From NCBI GenBank assembly GCA_017652345.1, contig JAGCBE010000300.1:1-11283 (forward strand): a stretch of 11,283 bases of DNA, written 5' to 3'. Source of the stretch: Methanobrevibacter sp. (lineage in GTDB: Archaea > Methanobacteriota > Methanobacteria > Methanobacteriales > Methanobacteriaceae). Under the pieces are notes generated by a model that was not told where the DNA came from, made no database searches, and worked only from the letters and a program-made list of their open reading frames with translations. This document shows positions 1 to 6,546 of this stretch, in pieces; the stretch's first letter is position 1, and each line of letters begins with the position of its first letter. The position numbers were made by a program, and so were the translations under genes.

Positions 1-381
1 CTTAACATAAGTGGTTGGTTGTCAGTTCTGAATTCTATTCATGCTTCGGATGGTGTTTAAATCTTTTACATTGATATTGTCCTTTTCTTCCATTTGTTCC
101 AACTTCCTTGATGTCAGTTCAATAGCCTTGTTTATGTTTCACAATAAAAACTCACTTGATGGCTCAAGCTTCTCTGCAAGTTTATTCTCGACTCTCTTAA
201 TAGCCTTATCTGCTGCTCTTACTTTAAGCTCCTTCTTCTCCTTTGCCCATCATTTTGTATTCTTTGCTCGTGTAGCATTATATCTTGTTCATTTATCTTC
301 TATAAATTGCTTAACATCAGAATATTTAGAAGCCATAAACTCTTTCTTTAGTTTTTCATAATCTCGCTTTTGCTTTGGCAT
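1..381 (-). CDS. Phage terminase small subunit (TerS), C-terminus cut by the window edge
   Basis: The first 127 codons are visible from ATG at 381 and the frame is still open at position 1. The N-terminus (DYEKLKKEFM, then KGWAKEKKELK) has the pattern of phage small terminase subunits: a short helix-turn-helix segment, a Trp-containing link, then a long charged helix (about residues 45-75, ADKAIKRVENKLAEKL) that would form the oligomerisation coiled coil. In that family the protein recognises the phage packaging site and hands DNA to the large subunit. TGA codons occur within the frame and are read as Gly. It starts 9 bases after the glycosyltransferase stop and is the last gene of the visible leftward operon; the large terminase subunit would be expected beyond the edge but is not seen. 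The family call rests on pattern, not on a search. Confidence 0.65.
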
Positions 382-390
382 TTCTATTTA

Positions 391-1281
391 TTAGTTATAT
401 AGTAAAGGAACTTGTGATAGTGCTTTATCTAAAAAGGTTTTAGAAAGCTGATTAGTATGTTGGTTGCTCACATCAAAATTGAAGTCATTCATGTTCAATC
501 TAAGTGGAGTATGTGCTACAAGTGGATGTTCTCTTAGGTTGATGTTGCTCTTGTATCAATACCTTTCTGCATCTGTTCATGCTCGGATGACTAATGCTTT
601 TTTTCCAAATGCTTTGCTACAATGATGTAGTGAGCTATCACATCAGATTACAGGGTATCTTTGGCAAAGAGAAACAACAAGTCTGAGGTCAGGTGTATCG
701 CACATCTGACAATTTCTTAAGATTGGCTGAGCCTGTGGTTTGATTACTTCGTAAGGAGTATATCACATCTCAACAAGTTTATCTGCTAAGTATTGTGCAT
801 CTTCTACCTTGATGCTTCTGTAACTCTTATCTGCTCCATTTAATCACATAGTGCTTCAGAATGGTTGGAATAATATAGGCTTACTTCATTCTAAGTAGTT
901 TCACATCTTCTCATGTTCTGCAAGGAAGAGACATGGGTCAAAAGGTTTAGAAAGTCTGAGTTGTTTTGCTGCTACATCTAACCAATTCTTTGCATCGTTA
1001 AAGAATTCAGGGTCAGTATATGGCTCAAGCTCAATATAGTCATTACCTTTGATAACATCTTCGAATAGTCTTCTATCATCTAAACCATGAACTGATTTGA
1101 TGTATGGGTTTCATCGGAAGACTAATGGTCGAGATGTTACCACTCTGACTTCTCTATGTTTAGCTACCTCACTAATAGCTCAGGTCATTGCCACCACTCT
1201 TCAGAGTCATCCATCTATTCTAATAACCAATGGTCTATCTGAATATGGGTTAGTAGGCGTTTCTATTTTCTTTTCTGACAT
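391..1281 (-). CDS. GT-B glycosyltransferase, family 9 (heptosyltransferase-like)
   Basis: A 296-residue protein with many TGA = Gly codons. Three blocks match the GT-B fold of family 9 (ADP-heptose:LPS heptosyltransferase-like). These are an N-terminal glycine loop after a beta strand (VIRIDGGLGRVV, 19-30); a central LFQPFGSTM block (137-145) followed by EDAQYLADKLVEMGY, which corresponds to the start of the nucleotide-sugar half; and a C-terminal GCDSSLHHCSKAFGKKALVIRAGTD block (213-237), equivalent to the family's D-S/T-G-x-x-H-x-A-x-A-x-G-K-P signature that contacts the sugar nucleotide. Donor and acceptor cannot be inferred. It could modify a host surface glycan, a virion protein or DNA. 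Its position between a DNA-binding protein and TerS in one operon suggests a phage-structural or DNA-related role rather than host metabolism. The start overlaps the upstream gene's 3' end by 19 bases. Confidence 0.68.
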
Positions 1282-1679
1282 CTTTTAAAAAAGGAAATAA
1301 ATCTGTCTCTTAATGTTGGTTTGGGTTGCTTTGGTGGAAGTGGGTTTCAATGTTTATCGCATGGAACAAATTTGATGTTATGCTTCATTGCTTCTATCTT
1401 CCACAGCTCATCTATGTCTATAATCTGAATATTCTCTTCTCTTAGAGTTTCTCTTCTTCTGATATTGTCTGCTATTGGATGTTTAGATTTGTTTGTTCTC
1501 CTTTGATAAACAGCACAAGGGGAGTAGATTGCATCTCTTAGAGTCATTCCTCTTTGGAGTCTTCTTCGGAATTGTTGATAGGAGACATAATCTCTTCACA
1601 TAGCTAATTGCTTCTGCTTATGTATTCATCGGAAGTATTTAATGTCTCATGCATTGTAGAGGTTGGAGATTTTAGACAT
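1263..1679 (-). CDS. Putative DNA-binding protein with HTH-like motif
   Basis: 138 residues, starting inside the 3' end of the coiled-coil gene (8-base overlap) and ending inside the glycosyltransferase start (19-base overlap), so the three genes are probably translationally coupled. Residues 31-54 (YVSYQQFRRRLQRGMTLRDA and following) fit the 'sYstfrrRlkrGwsleeAl..p' pattern of small helix-turn-helix modules seen in many phage proteins and in DNA-binding tails of homing endonucleases. The rest is very basic, with Arg/Lys-rich segments at 37-45, 60-67 and 75-80, and an extended Pro/Lys tail (113-122). DNA binding is an inference. It might be a late regulator or act with the terminase. No catalytic motif is visible. 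Confidence 0.5.
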
Positions 1680-1878
1680 GGTGCTTTTGGTAAGAAGATA
1701 AAGTAGAAATCTGATTACATAGAACTTTGTTAAGATGTTTCAGTTCGGTTATATGATCTACCATAGTTTCAAATTGCTCTTTGTATTCTTCTAACTTGGT
1801 TTTTAGCTCCTTAATCTCTGCTTCCTTTCTATGATAGGATGCTTGTAGGAGTCTTTCACTATCACTTATGTGTTTCAT
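1672..1878 (-). CDS. Small coiled-coil protein, unknown function
   Basis: 68 residues, almost entirely heptad-like helix (KEAEIKELKTKLEEYKEQFE, about 18-37, continuing to 60). It contains no TGA codon, so it is also open under the standard code. It lies 31 bases downstream of the ninG stop and overlaps the following gene by 8 bases. The leader upstream of its ATG is A-rich (minus strand TTTAAACAAAACTC) and has no Shine-Dalgarno sequence. It is probably a small scaffold or oligomerisation protein of the phage. No family was recognised. Confidence 0.6.
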   Translation of the reverse strand: MKHISDSERLLQASYHRKEAEIKELKTKLEEYKEQFETMVDHITELKHLNKVLCNQISTLSSYQKHHV

Positions 1879-1909
1879 GAGTTTTGTTTAAAAAAATAAA
1901 AAAGTCTGA

Positions 1910-2335
1910 CTAAGTGGTCAGCTTCTTAGAAAACTTAACAATCTCGTTTGTGTATTGTTCTATGATATCTTGTATCTCAGGAGTTGATAGTTTGCAAACC
2001 TCCTTTGATTTTGATATCATCTTATCTACATCTGCTATTCCATATTCATTCTGCATCCATCTTGTATAAGCGATGTAGTTTCAGTTTAAAATAACATTGC
2101 ATCTCATACATCATGCATGACAGTTGGTTTCACTATAGCGATATAACCAACAGGCTCTTGTAATGAAATGCATATTCTGAGCTTTCTTCCAATGTATCTT
2201 AGCTCAACATAATGGGCAAGTAACTATTCAATGTTTATCTGCATCTCTTAGTCTGATGTATGTGCTGAAAATAGAGTCAGCTTTCTTTATAAGCTTACTA
2301 CGAGATGGAGATTTTGTTTTTTTAGTTTTTGCCAT
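1910..2335 (-). CDS. ninG: NinG/Rap-like phage recombination protein
   Basis: 141 residues. The sequence follows the lambda NinG (Rap) pattern: D20-x2-F23-S24-x-Y26-I27-R28-L29-R30-D31, then V-T-C40-P-L-C43, H48-W49-K-x-A, H56-F-I, N71-C-H73-A-x-C76-M-R-C79-N80 and a final N-x-x-x-Y-x-x-W segment. The two CxxC pairs and the histidines would form the zinc-bound, HNH-like core. In lambda, Rap is a structure-specific endonuclease that cuts recombination intermediates such as D-loops and Holliday junctions. The protein is shorter than lambda NinG (about 200 residues), mostly lacking N-terminal extension. It is the first gene of the leftward operon, behind a hairpin at 2346-2367. Family assignment is quite secure; activity is inferred. 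Confidence 0.8.
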
Positions 2336-2345
2336 AAGCCAAAAT

Positions 2346-2367
2346 GCCTTAGTGTATAAACTAAGGC
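2346..2367. other. Perfect 8-bp inverted repeat in the ninG leader
   Basis: GCCTTAGT and ACTAAGGC pair perfectly around a 6-base loop (GTATAA). The element lies 10 bases upstream of the ninG start, so it would fold in the 5' leader of the leftward mRNA. Its right arm overlaps the 16-base repeat at 2362-2377. It could be a translational control hairpin or a DNA operator. There is no U-tract, so it is not an intrinsic terminator. Confidence 0.5.
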
Positions 2368-2377
2368 TCTACCTATT
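2362..2377 (+). repeat. 16-base direct repeat TAAGGCTCTACCTATT, copy 1
   Basis: An identical 16-base sequence occurs at 3776-3791, about 1.4 kb away, in the leader of the rightward replication operon. The core GGCTCTACC also occurs inverted at 2536-2544 (GGTAGAGCC), just before the integrase. Both sites flank the integrase, so operator, integrase arm site or RNA regulatory element are all possible. Confidence 0.7.
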
Positions 2378-2391
2378 TCTCTACTGCTATA

Positions 2392-2419
2392 ATTTTACTC
2401 GTAAATTTGTGTTTTACAA
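2392..2419 (-). promoter_or_regulatory. Candidate leftward promoter for the ninG-terS operon
   Basis: On the minus strand, TTGTAA (complement of 2414-2419) is separated by 16 bases from TAAAAT (complement of 2392-2397), giving a predicted start near 2385 and a leader of about 50 bases. Both boxes are degenerate and the region is A+T-rich, so this is a plausible site only. The remainder of the 241-base divergent gap has no ORF of note. Confidence 0.35.
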
Positions 2420-2465
2420 GACTTTTTTAGTAAAAACTCATGATAGCTAACCAATGTATATCAAC

Positions 2466-2494
2466 TTTACACAATATATGCTTGATTTCAATAT
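2466..2494 (+). promoter_or_regulatory. Candidate rightward promoter for the integrase
   Basis: TTTACA (2466-2471), a 17-base spacer and CAATAT (2489-2494) lie about 80 bases before the integrase start. The A+T-rich background makes chance matches common. The inverted GGTAGAGCC copy (2536-2544) lies between this site and the gene and could act as an operator or an integrase-binding site. Confidence 0.3.
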
Positions 2495-2576
2495 TGACTT
2501 TTATATATATTATGATAGACTAATAGTAAAAATGTGGTAGAGCCAAGTGGTTTTACTTTTTAAGTAATGAGAAAAA

Positions 2577-3476
2577 ATGTATATGATAGTAGGAGAGTTT
2601 AGCAAATGGCTAAAAACAACTAAAGGTTATTCTAAATCTACTGTAGATAACTACTGTAGAACTTTAAGATTCTTTGATGATTTTATTAGATCTCATTCAT
2701 TTTGAGAAAGGGGAGTCTGATACCCACACACTATAGAGCTTGAAGATATAGAAGAGTTTGATACTTGGTGTAAGGAGAGTTGAAAGTCTGTAAGAACTGT
2801 TAATAATTATTTATCATGAATCAAGATGTTCCTTAAATTCTGTAAGCATAAGTGATTAAAGGTTTTAGATGGTGAAAGAATTATATTTGCAAGAGAGCCT
2901 GAGCATAAGATAGAAGCTCTTACATGAGATGCCACCAAGTTATTTTTAAATCAACTAAAAAATGATCCAAATAAACCTGAAATATTAAGGATGAGGAACT
3001 ATGCAATGTGATTAGTGTTTGTTTATTGATGATTGAGAGTTCAAGAATTGTGTGATTTAAAAGTAGAAAACTTATGACAAAATATGCAAATAATAGGGAA
3101 GTGATGAGTTAGGAGACTTGTATGTCTAAGACCTGAACATCTAAAGGTAATTGAGCTTTACTTATTTCTAAGAAGAAGAATGGGAATAAATTCTGAATAT
3201 GTATTTGCATCTCACTCAAATAACAGCTTAGGATGACATTTAAGCAGAGCTTGAGTTGAAGAAGTTATTAGATTAGCAGGAGAGAAAGCAGGAATAGGTA
3301 AAGTTCGACCTCACAAACTAAGACATACTTGTGCTACACAGATGTTGGAACATGGGGGAGATGTCGCTTTCATAAGCCAAATTCTATGACACAAGAATAT
3401 TAGAACTACACAAACATATCTTGATTTTAGTAATTCTAAACTAAGAGAAACACAAAATCTGATACCAAATATGTAA
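2577..3476 (+). CDS. int: Tyrosine recombinase (phage integrase)
   Basis: 299 residues, normal for the family. The N-terminal SAM-like DNA-binding domain covers about 1-100. The catalytic domain shows the full set: R154 (YGGLRVQEL), K175 in the beta-hairpin (IIGKGGVRR), H246-x-x-R249 (PHKLRH), H272 (ILGHKNI) and nucleophile Y281 (TQTYLDF). It would catalyse site-specific strand exchange between phage attP and host attB, acting in the cytoplasm on supercoiled DNA. TGA supplies G151 and G152 of the GLR motif and the glycine of LGH, which is strong evidence for table 25. The start at 2577 is preferred for an A-rich leader; ATG 2583 is also possible. It is transcribed away from the ninG operon and is followed by a ~500-base regulatory leader rather than by an excisionase. 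Confidence 0.92.
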
Positions 3477-3568
3477 ATTTTCATAAATTTTGAGACTTTT
3501 TTATACCCTATTTTTAGGCTACCCTATGCCAAGATTTTTAAAATTGATAAAAAAAACATAAAAAAGAT
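3477..3568. other. A+T-rich intergenic stretch after the integrase
   Basis: It has no ORF and no clear terminator. It holds a tandem octamer, TACCCTAT, at 3504-3511 and 3520-3527, and poly-A/T runs. Lying directly behind the integrase, it is a reasonable place to look for attP or integrase arm sites, but the sequence alone does not prove one. Confidence 0.3.
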
Positions 3569-3596
3569 TTGCATTATATTTTTTTTTGATTATACT
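3569..3596 (+). promoter_or_regulatory. Promoter of the structured leader / replication operon
   Basis: TTGCAT (3569-3574), a 16-base spacer rich in T, and TATACT (3591-3596) form the best sigma70-type promoter in the window. Transcription is predicted to begin near 3603, which places the 5' strand of the long-range helix (3605-3613) right at the RNA 5' end. This agreement supports the call. Confidence 0.6.
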
Positions 3597-3602
3597 TATT
3601 GC

Positions 3603-3760
3603 AACGATGTAAGGTTATAGAGTTCCACCAGGAACTAAAAAAATGTCTTTGAATAGTTTGCACAATGTACCCTGATACAAGTTCAGAACTTGCAAATCAC
3701 ACAAACTGCATACTACAAATACATTATAACAGCTTACATCGCCATGATGTAAGCTTTTTT
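3603..3760 (+). ncRNA. Candidate structured leader RNA / riboswitch-like element or small RNA
   Basis: About 158 nt between a promoter and a perfect terminator, with no ORF. The 5' end CGATGTAAG (3605-3613) is perfectly complementary to CTTACATCG (3733-3741), a 9-bp closing helix. The same 3733-3740 bases form the 5' arm of the terminator hairpin, so closing helix and terminator exclude each other. Inside the closing helix, AGTTCC/GGAACT (3621-3626 with 3631-3636, loop ACCA), TTTGCA/TGCAAA (3657-3662 with 3691-3696) and CAAGT/ACTTG (3678-3682 with 3688-3692) are further candidate stems. The last two overlap and would compete. Part of the sequence (3618-3646) recurs at 11207-11234. It does not match a tRNA, tmRNA or riboswitch class that I recognise. 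A free small RNA is the main alternative. Confidence 0.55.
3731..3760 (+). terminator. Intrinsic terminator T1
   Basis: A perfect 10-bp stem, AGCTTACATC (3731-3740) with GATGTAAGCT (3746-3755), a 5-base loop GCCAT, and a run of six T from 3755 to 3760. It would end the 3603-3760 RNA unless the 5' strand at 3605-3613 captures 3733-3741. Confidence 0.85.
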
Positions 3761-3775
3761 CTACCACACACAATA

Positions 3776-3791
3776 TAAGGCTCTACCTATT
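3776..3791 (+). repeat. 16-base direct repeat TAAGGCTCTACCTATT, copy 2
   Basis: Identical to 2362-2377. It sits between terminator T1 and the second attenuator, so it would be transcribed in any read-through RNA. The GCTCT core loosely recalls boxA antitermination sequences, but that likeness is weak and only a hint. Confidence 0.7.
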
Positions 3792-3826
3792 AGTCTCTAA
3801 CACACAGAAGAAAGCACACATCAGCA

Positions 3827-3868
3827 ATGGGTAACACAGCAAATAGCACTTATTCATATTTGCTGTAG
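3827..3868 (+). CDS. Possible 13-residue leader peptide in attenuator
   Basis: ATG at 3827 opens a 13-codon frame (MGNTANSTYSYLL) ending in TAG at 3866-3868. The frame spans the 5' half of both competing hairpins, and its stop lies within the 5' arm of the terminator stem, so a ribosome on it would change which hairpin forms. It is rich in Asn, Thr, Ser, Tyr and Leu and shows no single-residue run. It has no convincing Shine-Dalgarno site, but neither do most genes here. Its leader TCTCTAACACACAGAAG resembles the leader of the gene at 4209. Existence as a translated peptide is unproven. Confidence 0.3.
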   Translation: MGNTANSTYSYLL

Positions 3869-3909
3869 GAATGTTACCCTCCTGCAGCATATATGAGTGG
3901 GTGCTTTTT
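3829..3909 (+). promoter_or_regulatory. Attenuator with mutually exclusive hairpins (T2)
   Basis: Hairpin A pairs GGGTAACA (3829-3836) with TGTTACCC (3872-3879) and CAGCAAATA (3837-3845) with TATTTGCTG (3857-3865), all Watson-Crick. Hairpin B pairs AGCAC (3845-3849) with GTGCT (3901-3905), 3850-3859 with 3891-3900 (three G-U pairs) and TGCTGTAGGA (3861-3870) with TCCTGCAGCA (3880-3889, one T-G pair). It has one mismatch (3860/3890) and ends in TTTTT at 3905-3909, so B is an intrinsic terminator. A and B share 3845 and 3857-3865, and A also uses B's loop, so they cannot coexist. This is the layout of a transcription attenuator controlling the downstream replication genes. The signal that selects A or B cannot be told. 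Confidence 0.65.
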
Positions 3910-3933
3910 AGTTAGAACTCCATTGTGAGAAAC

Positions 3934-3973
3934 AAAAAGACCATTCATAGCTCAGAATCTGAATAGTCTTTTT
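3934..3973 (+). terminator. Intrinsic terminator T3
   Basis: AAAAAGAC (3934-3941) pairs with GTCTTTTT (3966-3973), then a C/A mismatch, then ATTCA (3943-3947) with TGAAT (3960-3964), leaving a 12-base loop. T-rich sequence follows to 3980. The A-run on the left makes it potentially bidirectional. It is the third terminator-like hairpin upstream of the first gene of the rightward operon. Confidence 0.7.
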
Positions 3974-3999
3974 ATTTTTTCTAACCCACAAAAAAAACG

Positions 4000-4179
4000 A
4001 TGTTACTTATCGACAAAGGGAATTGAAGAAACTACTACTGAATAGATTCAAATTGATCTATTCATGAGATTGTCAGAATGAGGGGGTATTTCTATAGGTG
4101 CAAGTATGTCATTGGAGAATGACTTAGACCTATGGGAGATGCTCTCAAAAAATCTGAATACTCTTTAATAGAAGAGTAA
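4000..4179 (+). CDS. Hypothetical protein, 59 aa
   Basis: Open only with TGA = Gly (four TGA codons: after DKGN-type positions, after YY, after SN and in IGEG). The visible segments are an N-terminal strand-like part with YYGIDSNGSIHEIVRMRGYF and a short acidic C-terminus. No family was recognised. The start at 4000 is 27 bases after T3, and its leader CTAACCCACAAAAAAAACG matches the A/C-rich, SD-free style of neighbouring genes. As the first gene of the early rightward operon it could be a regulatory or host-takeover protein, but the sequence does not show this. Confidence 0.55.
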
Positions 4180-4208
4180 ACTATTTATCTAACACACAAA
4201 AGAAGAAG

Positions 4209-4436
4209 ATGCAAGAAAAAGAAATTACTATCAACAATGTCATGGAGTTTATATTTCAGAACTGCAATGACACAGAGATGATGGACAAAATTAACAGAAT
4301 CACATTCCCATTTACAAGTAAGTTTGATAACTACACAACGAGAAACAGTAAAAGGAGAATAAAAGTCTGATGAGGTTATCAACCATCCTATGAAGACTTA
4401 AAAGAACTTATAGAAAGAGATTGAGATGACTTTTAA
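4209..4436 (+). CDS. Hypothetical acidic protein, 75 aa
   Basis: MQEKEITINNVMEFIFQNCN begins a mostly helical N-terminal half; the centre is basic (TRNSKRRIKVGGGYQPSYED) and the C-terminus is acidic (ELIERDGDDF). The run of three glycines uses two adjacent TGA codons plus GGT. The leader TATTTATCTAACACACAAAAG is of the recurrent A/C-rich type. It lies directly upstream of the replication initiator, so a replication or regulatory role is plausible. No family was recognised. Confidence 0.6.
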
Positions 4437-4455
4437 TTCATAGCCACATGATAAA

Positions 4456-5121
4456 ATGGAAGATGCTAAAATGTTCCGATGATCTGTGTTCTATGAATTA
4501 TGAATGGCTTGTGATGATGTTAATGAGAGAGCTGAGCTATGGCAAGCTATAATGGAATATGGTTTGTATGGCAAAGAGCCTCCTAAGAAGTTTAAGAGAG
4601 ACTTTATAAACATCAGATTCATATTGAATAGGAGTAAACAGATATCTGAAGAAAGAAGTAAAGCATGAAGTAAACATGAAGGCAATCAATACACAAGGTG
4701 AGATGGAAAACGAAAAAGCAATGATAAAGCACAAAATAATATAGTGGAACAAAATGGAACAAATGGAACGAATAAGAATAAGAATAAGAAGGAGAAAGAG
4801 AATATAAAAAAAGAAGTGTATAAGAAAAAAGATTCATCCCTTAAACAATTATTTGGTGCTATAGTGGAACTAACACAAGAAGAATATGGAAGACTCGCCT
4901 CGAAATTTGGAGAACAAATTGTGAAGAAATATATTGCTTTCATGGACTCTTACTGTGCTGAACATCACAAGACATATACCGATTACAACCTCGCCCTCCA
5001 AAAATGGATGGCTAAAGACAATGTCAAGGAACTGCCACAGAAGAAAGAGAATATGTTGAGAGAGTTTGAGATAGAAGATTGAGTTTATGACATTGATAAG
5101 ATCAACTCATTTAACTCCTAA
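4456..5121 (+). CDS. Phage replication initiation protein (DUF6291-like N-terminus, replisome-organiser-like C-terminus)
   Basis: 221 residues in three parts. Residues 8-70 (SVFYELGMACDDVNERAELW, then IMEYGLYGKEP, then a basic helix ending in SEERSKAG) fit the DUF6291-type domain found at the start of many phage replication proteins. Residues 90-125 are a low-complexity Asn/Lys/Thr linker. Residues 133-186 (VELTQEEYGRLASKFGEQIV, YIAFMDSYCAEH, then YTDYNLALQKWM) fit the C-terminal module of phage replisome organisers, usually written L-x-x-E-Y-x-x-L ... Y-I-x-x-x-x-x-Y ... H-Y-x-T-I-x-x-W. Such proteins bind the phage origin and load DnaB, whose gene follows 12 bases later. TGA codons lie only in the N-terminal third and at the extreme end, so a standard-code caller would report just the C-terminal half as a separate protein. 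Confidence 0.75.
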
Positions 5122-5133
5122 CCTAAACAAAAC

Positions 5134-6369
5134 ATGAAAGACAGATGAGAAGAAAAAGAAAGGTTAGAGAGACAGATTATTGCAGCCTTACTGATGGACT
5201 ATGATGGTTTAATAGACTTCTTAGACATACCATATGAAGAGTTTAAGTCTGATTATGCTGAGATATTAAAAGCAATGAAAGAAAGCTGAACATCAGACCC
5301 AACAGTAATAGCTACTAAATGTCGTAATGTCTCGATAGATGAGATTCGAGATATCTCTACCGAAATACTTACTTGTAGCCAATCAGACTTCTTAGTCTTT
5401 GTTGAGAGTCTACAAGACATCATCACTAAGGAGAAGCTATCAAGTAAGATACATGACTTAGGAATCAAGTTAAAGGCATGACTACCAATTACTGATATCT
5501 ATGAAGAGATAACAAAGCTTAAATCTGAATGAGAAGTTAAACAAGATTTGAAATGAGCATTAACTGAACTCTATGAAGAGATAACATGAGAGAGAGAAGT
5601 TAAGATAGTGAAGACATGATATACAGACATAGATAACCTAATCTGATGATTCGAAGCTAATCAGATTGTGGTTATAGGTGCAAGACCTTGAGTTTGAAAA
5701 TCTATGTTCGCTATAAACCTTATCAATAACAACATCTTAGCTTGAGAGAAGGTAGCTTTATTCTCTTTGGAGATGGACAACAAACAAGTGTTAAGAAGAT
5801 TATTAGCAATGAATAGTTGAGTATGAGTATGGAAGTTAAAAGAGAAAGTGGAATGAGAGATGTGAGAAAAAGTCTGAAAGTGATTTAGTAGATTATGAGA
5901 TCAATTACAGAACTTACGAATATTTGATAATGTTCATACGATAGGAGAAGTAGAAAGAGAGATTAGAAAACTGAAGCACCAACAATGAGTTTCTATCTTC
6001 TACTTAGACTATCTCCAACTAATCAGAAACCCAAGCATTAAGTGAAACCCTATTGAAGCCCTTACTGATATGAGTCAAAGGTTAAAGCAATTAGCTCTAC
6101 AGCTTTGAGTAACTATTGTGGAGTTATCACAGCTCAATAGAGAGAGTGATAAGTCAGCAGTTAAGAGAGCGAGTCAATTAAGGTGAAGCTGAAGTATAGA
6201 ACAAGATGCTGATATGGTGCGAATCTTAGACAAAGAAGATGAGCTATGAAACAAAATACAAGTCAGCATTCAGAAATGTAGGGATGGAAGAATTGGAGAT
6301 GTAGAACTCATGCAAATGTCAGACATTATGAAGATATCAGATTTACCTACTAAACCTAAACCATTCTAA
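5134..6369 (+). CDS. dnaB: Replicative DNA helicase, DnaB family
   Basis: 411 residues, slightly shorter than cellular DnaB (about 450-470). Residues 10-100 are the helical N-terminal (primase-interaction) domain, 100-160 the linker, and 160-411 the RecA-like motor. Walker A is GARPGVGKS at 182-190, with both G186 and G188 encoded by TGA. The ALFSLEM motif is at 208-214, Walker B FYLDYLQL at 289-296, and the DnaB signature SQLNRE plus LRGSGSIEQDAD at 332-360. It would unwind the phage fork as a 5'-3' hexamer fuelled by ATP. Its gene sits between the initiator and an SSB-like gene, as expected in a phage replication module. Its stop shares an A with the next start. No separate primase is visible in the window, so host DnaG is probably used. 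Confidence 0.95.
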
Positions 6370-6536
6370 TGGACTATTTAGAAACATATGACTTCTTTGC
6401 TACATCTAAAGAGAATGCAGAGAAGAAGATGGATGCAGTTATCAGAAAACATTATTGGAAGTATGGTAAGATGCTCCATATACAGAACTTATGGCTAATT
6501 AACCACAACTTGTGGAGATGTAATTTAACTTACTAA
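6369..6536 (+). CDS. Hypothetical protein, 55 aa
   Basis: The start overlaps the dnaB stop by one base (TAATG), typical of translational coupling. It contains no TGA codon and is rich in Trp, Tyr and His (KHYWKYGKMLHIQNLWLINH). It is basic overall and has no membrane segment. No family was recognised. Its tight coupling to dnaB suggests a role in replication. Confidence 0.5.
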   Translation: MDYLETYDFFATSKENAEKKMDAVIRKHYWKYGKMLHIQNLWLINHNLWRCNLTY

Positions 6537-6546
6537 CTATGATAAA

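Noticed and set aside
41..361. Plus-strand 106-aa frame
   Set aside because: Antisense of the small terminase gene; the product is Ser/Phe/Leu-rich with no pattern, whereas the minus strand gives a family-like protein.
2577..3476. Integrase as a pseudogene with many nonsense mutations
   Set aside because: All interruptions are TGA, with no TAA, TAG or frameshift, and the catalytic residues are complete under table 25.
3603..3760. tRNA or tmRNA
   Set aside because: There is no T-arm GGTTCRA sequence, cloverleaf or CCA end, and the region ends in an intrinsic terminator.
3477..3999. CRISPR array or tracrRNA-like region
   Set aside because: There are no regularly spaced repeats and no cas gene; the complementarities are local hairpins with terminators.
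4185..4943. Several minus-strand frames rich in Phe, Ser, Leu and Tyr
   Set aside because: They are antisense shadows of the 75-aa gene and the replication initiator, with low-complexity composition typical of reverse-read A-rich DNA.
4744..5082. Separate gene starting at GTG 4744, coding for a 112-aa protein
   Set aside because: It is the C-terminal part of the replication initiator; the frame extends back to ATG 4456 and forward to 5121 once TGA is read as Gly.
5134..6369. TGA read as tryptophan (table 4, Mycoplasma-like)
   Set aside because: It would put Trp in the Walker A loop and in the GG pair before it, which the DnaB family does not allow; glycine fits at each site.
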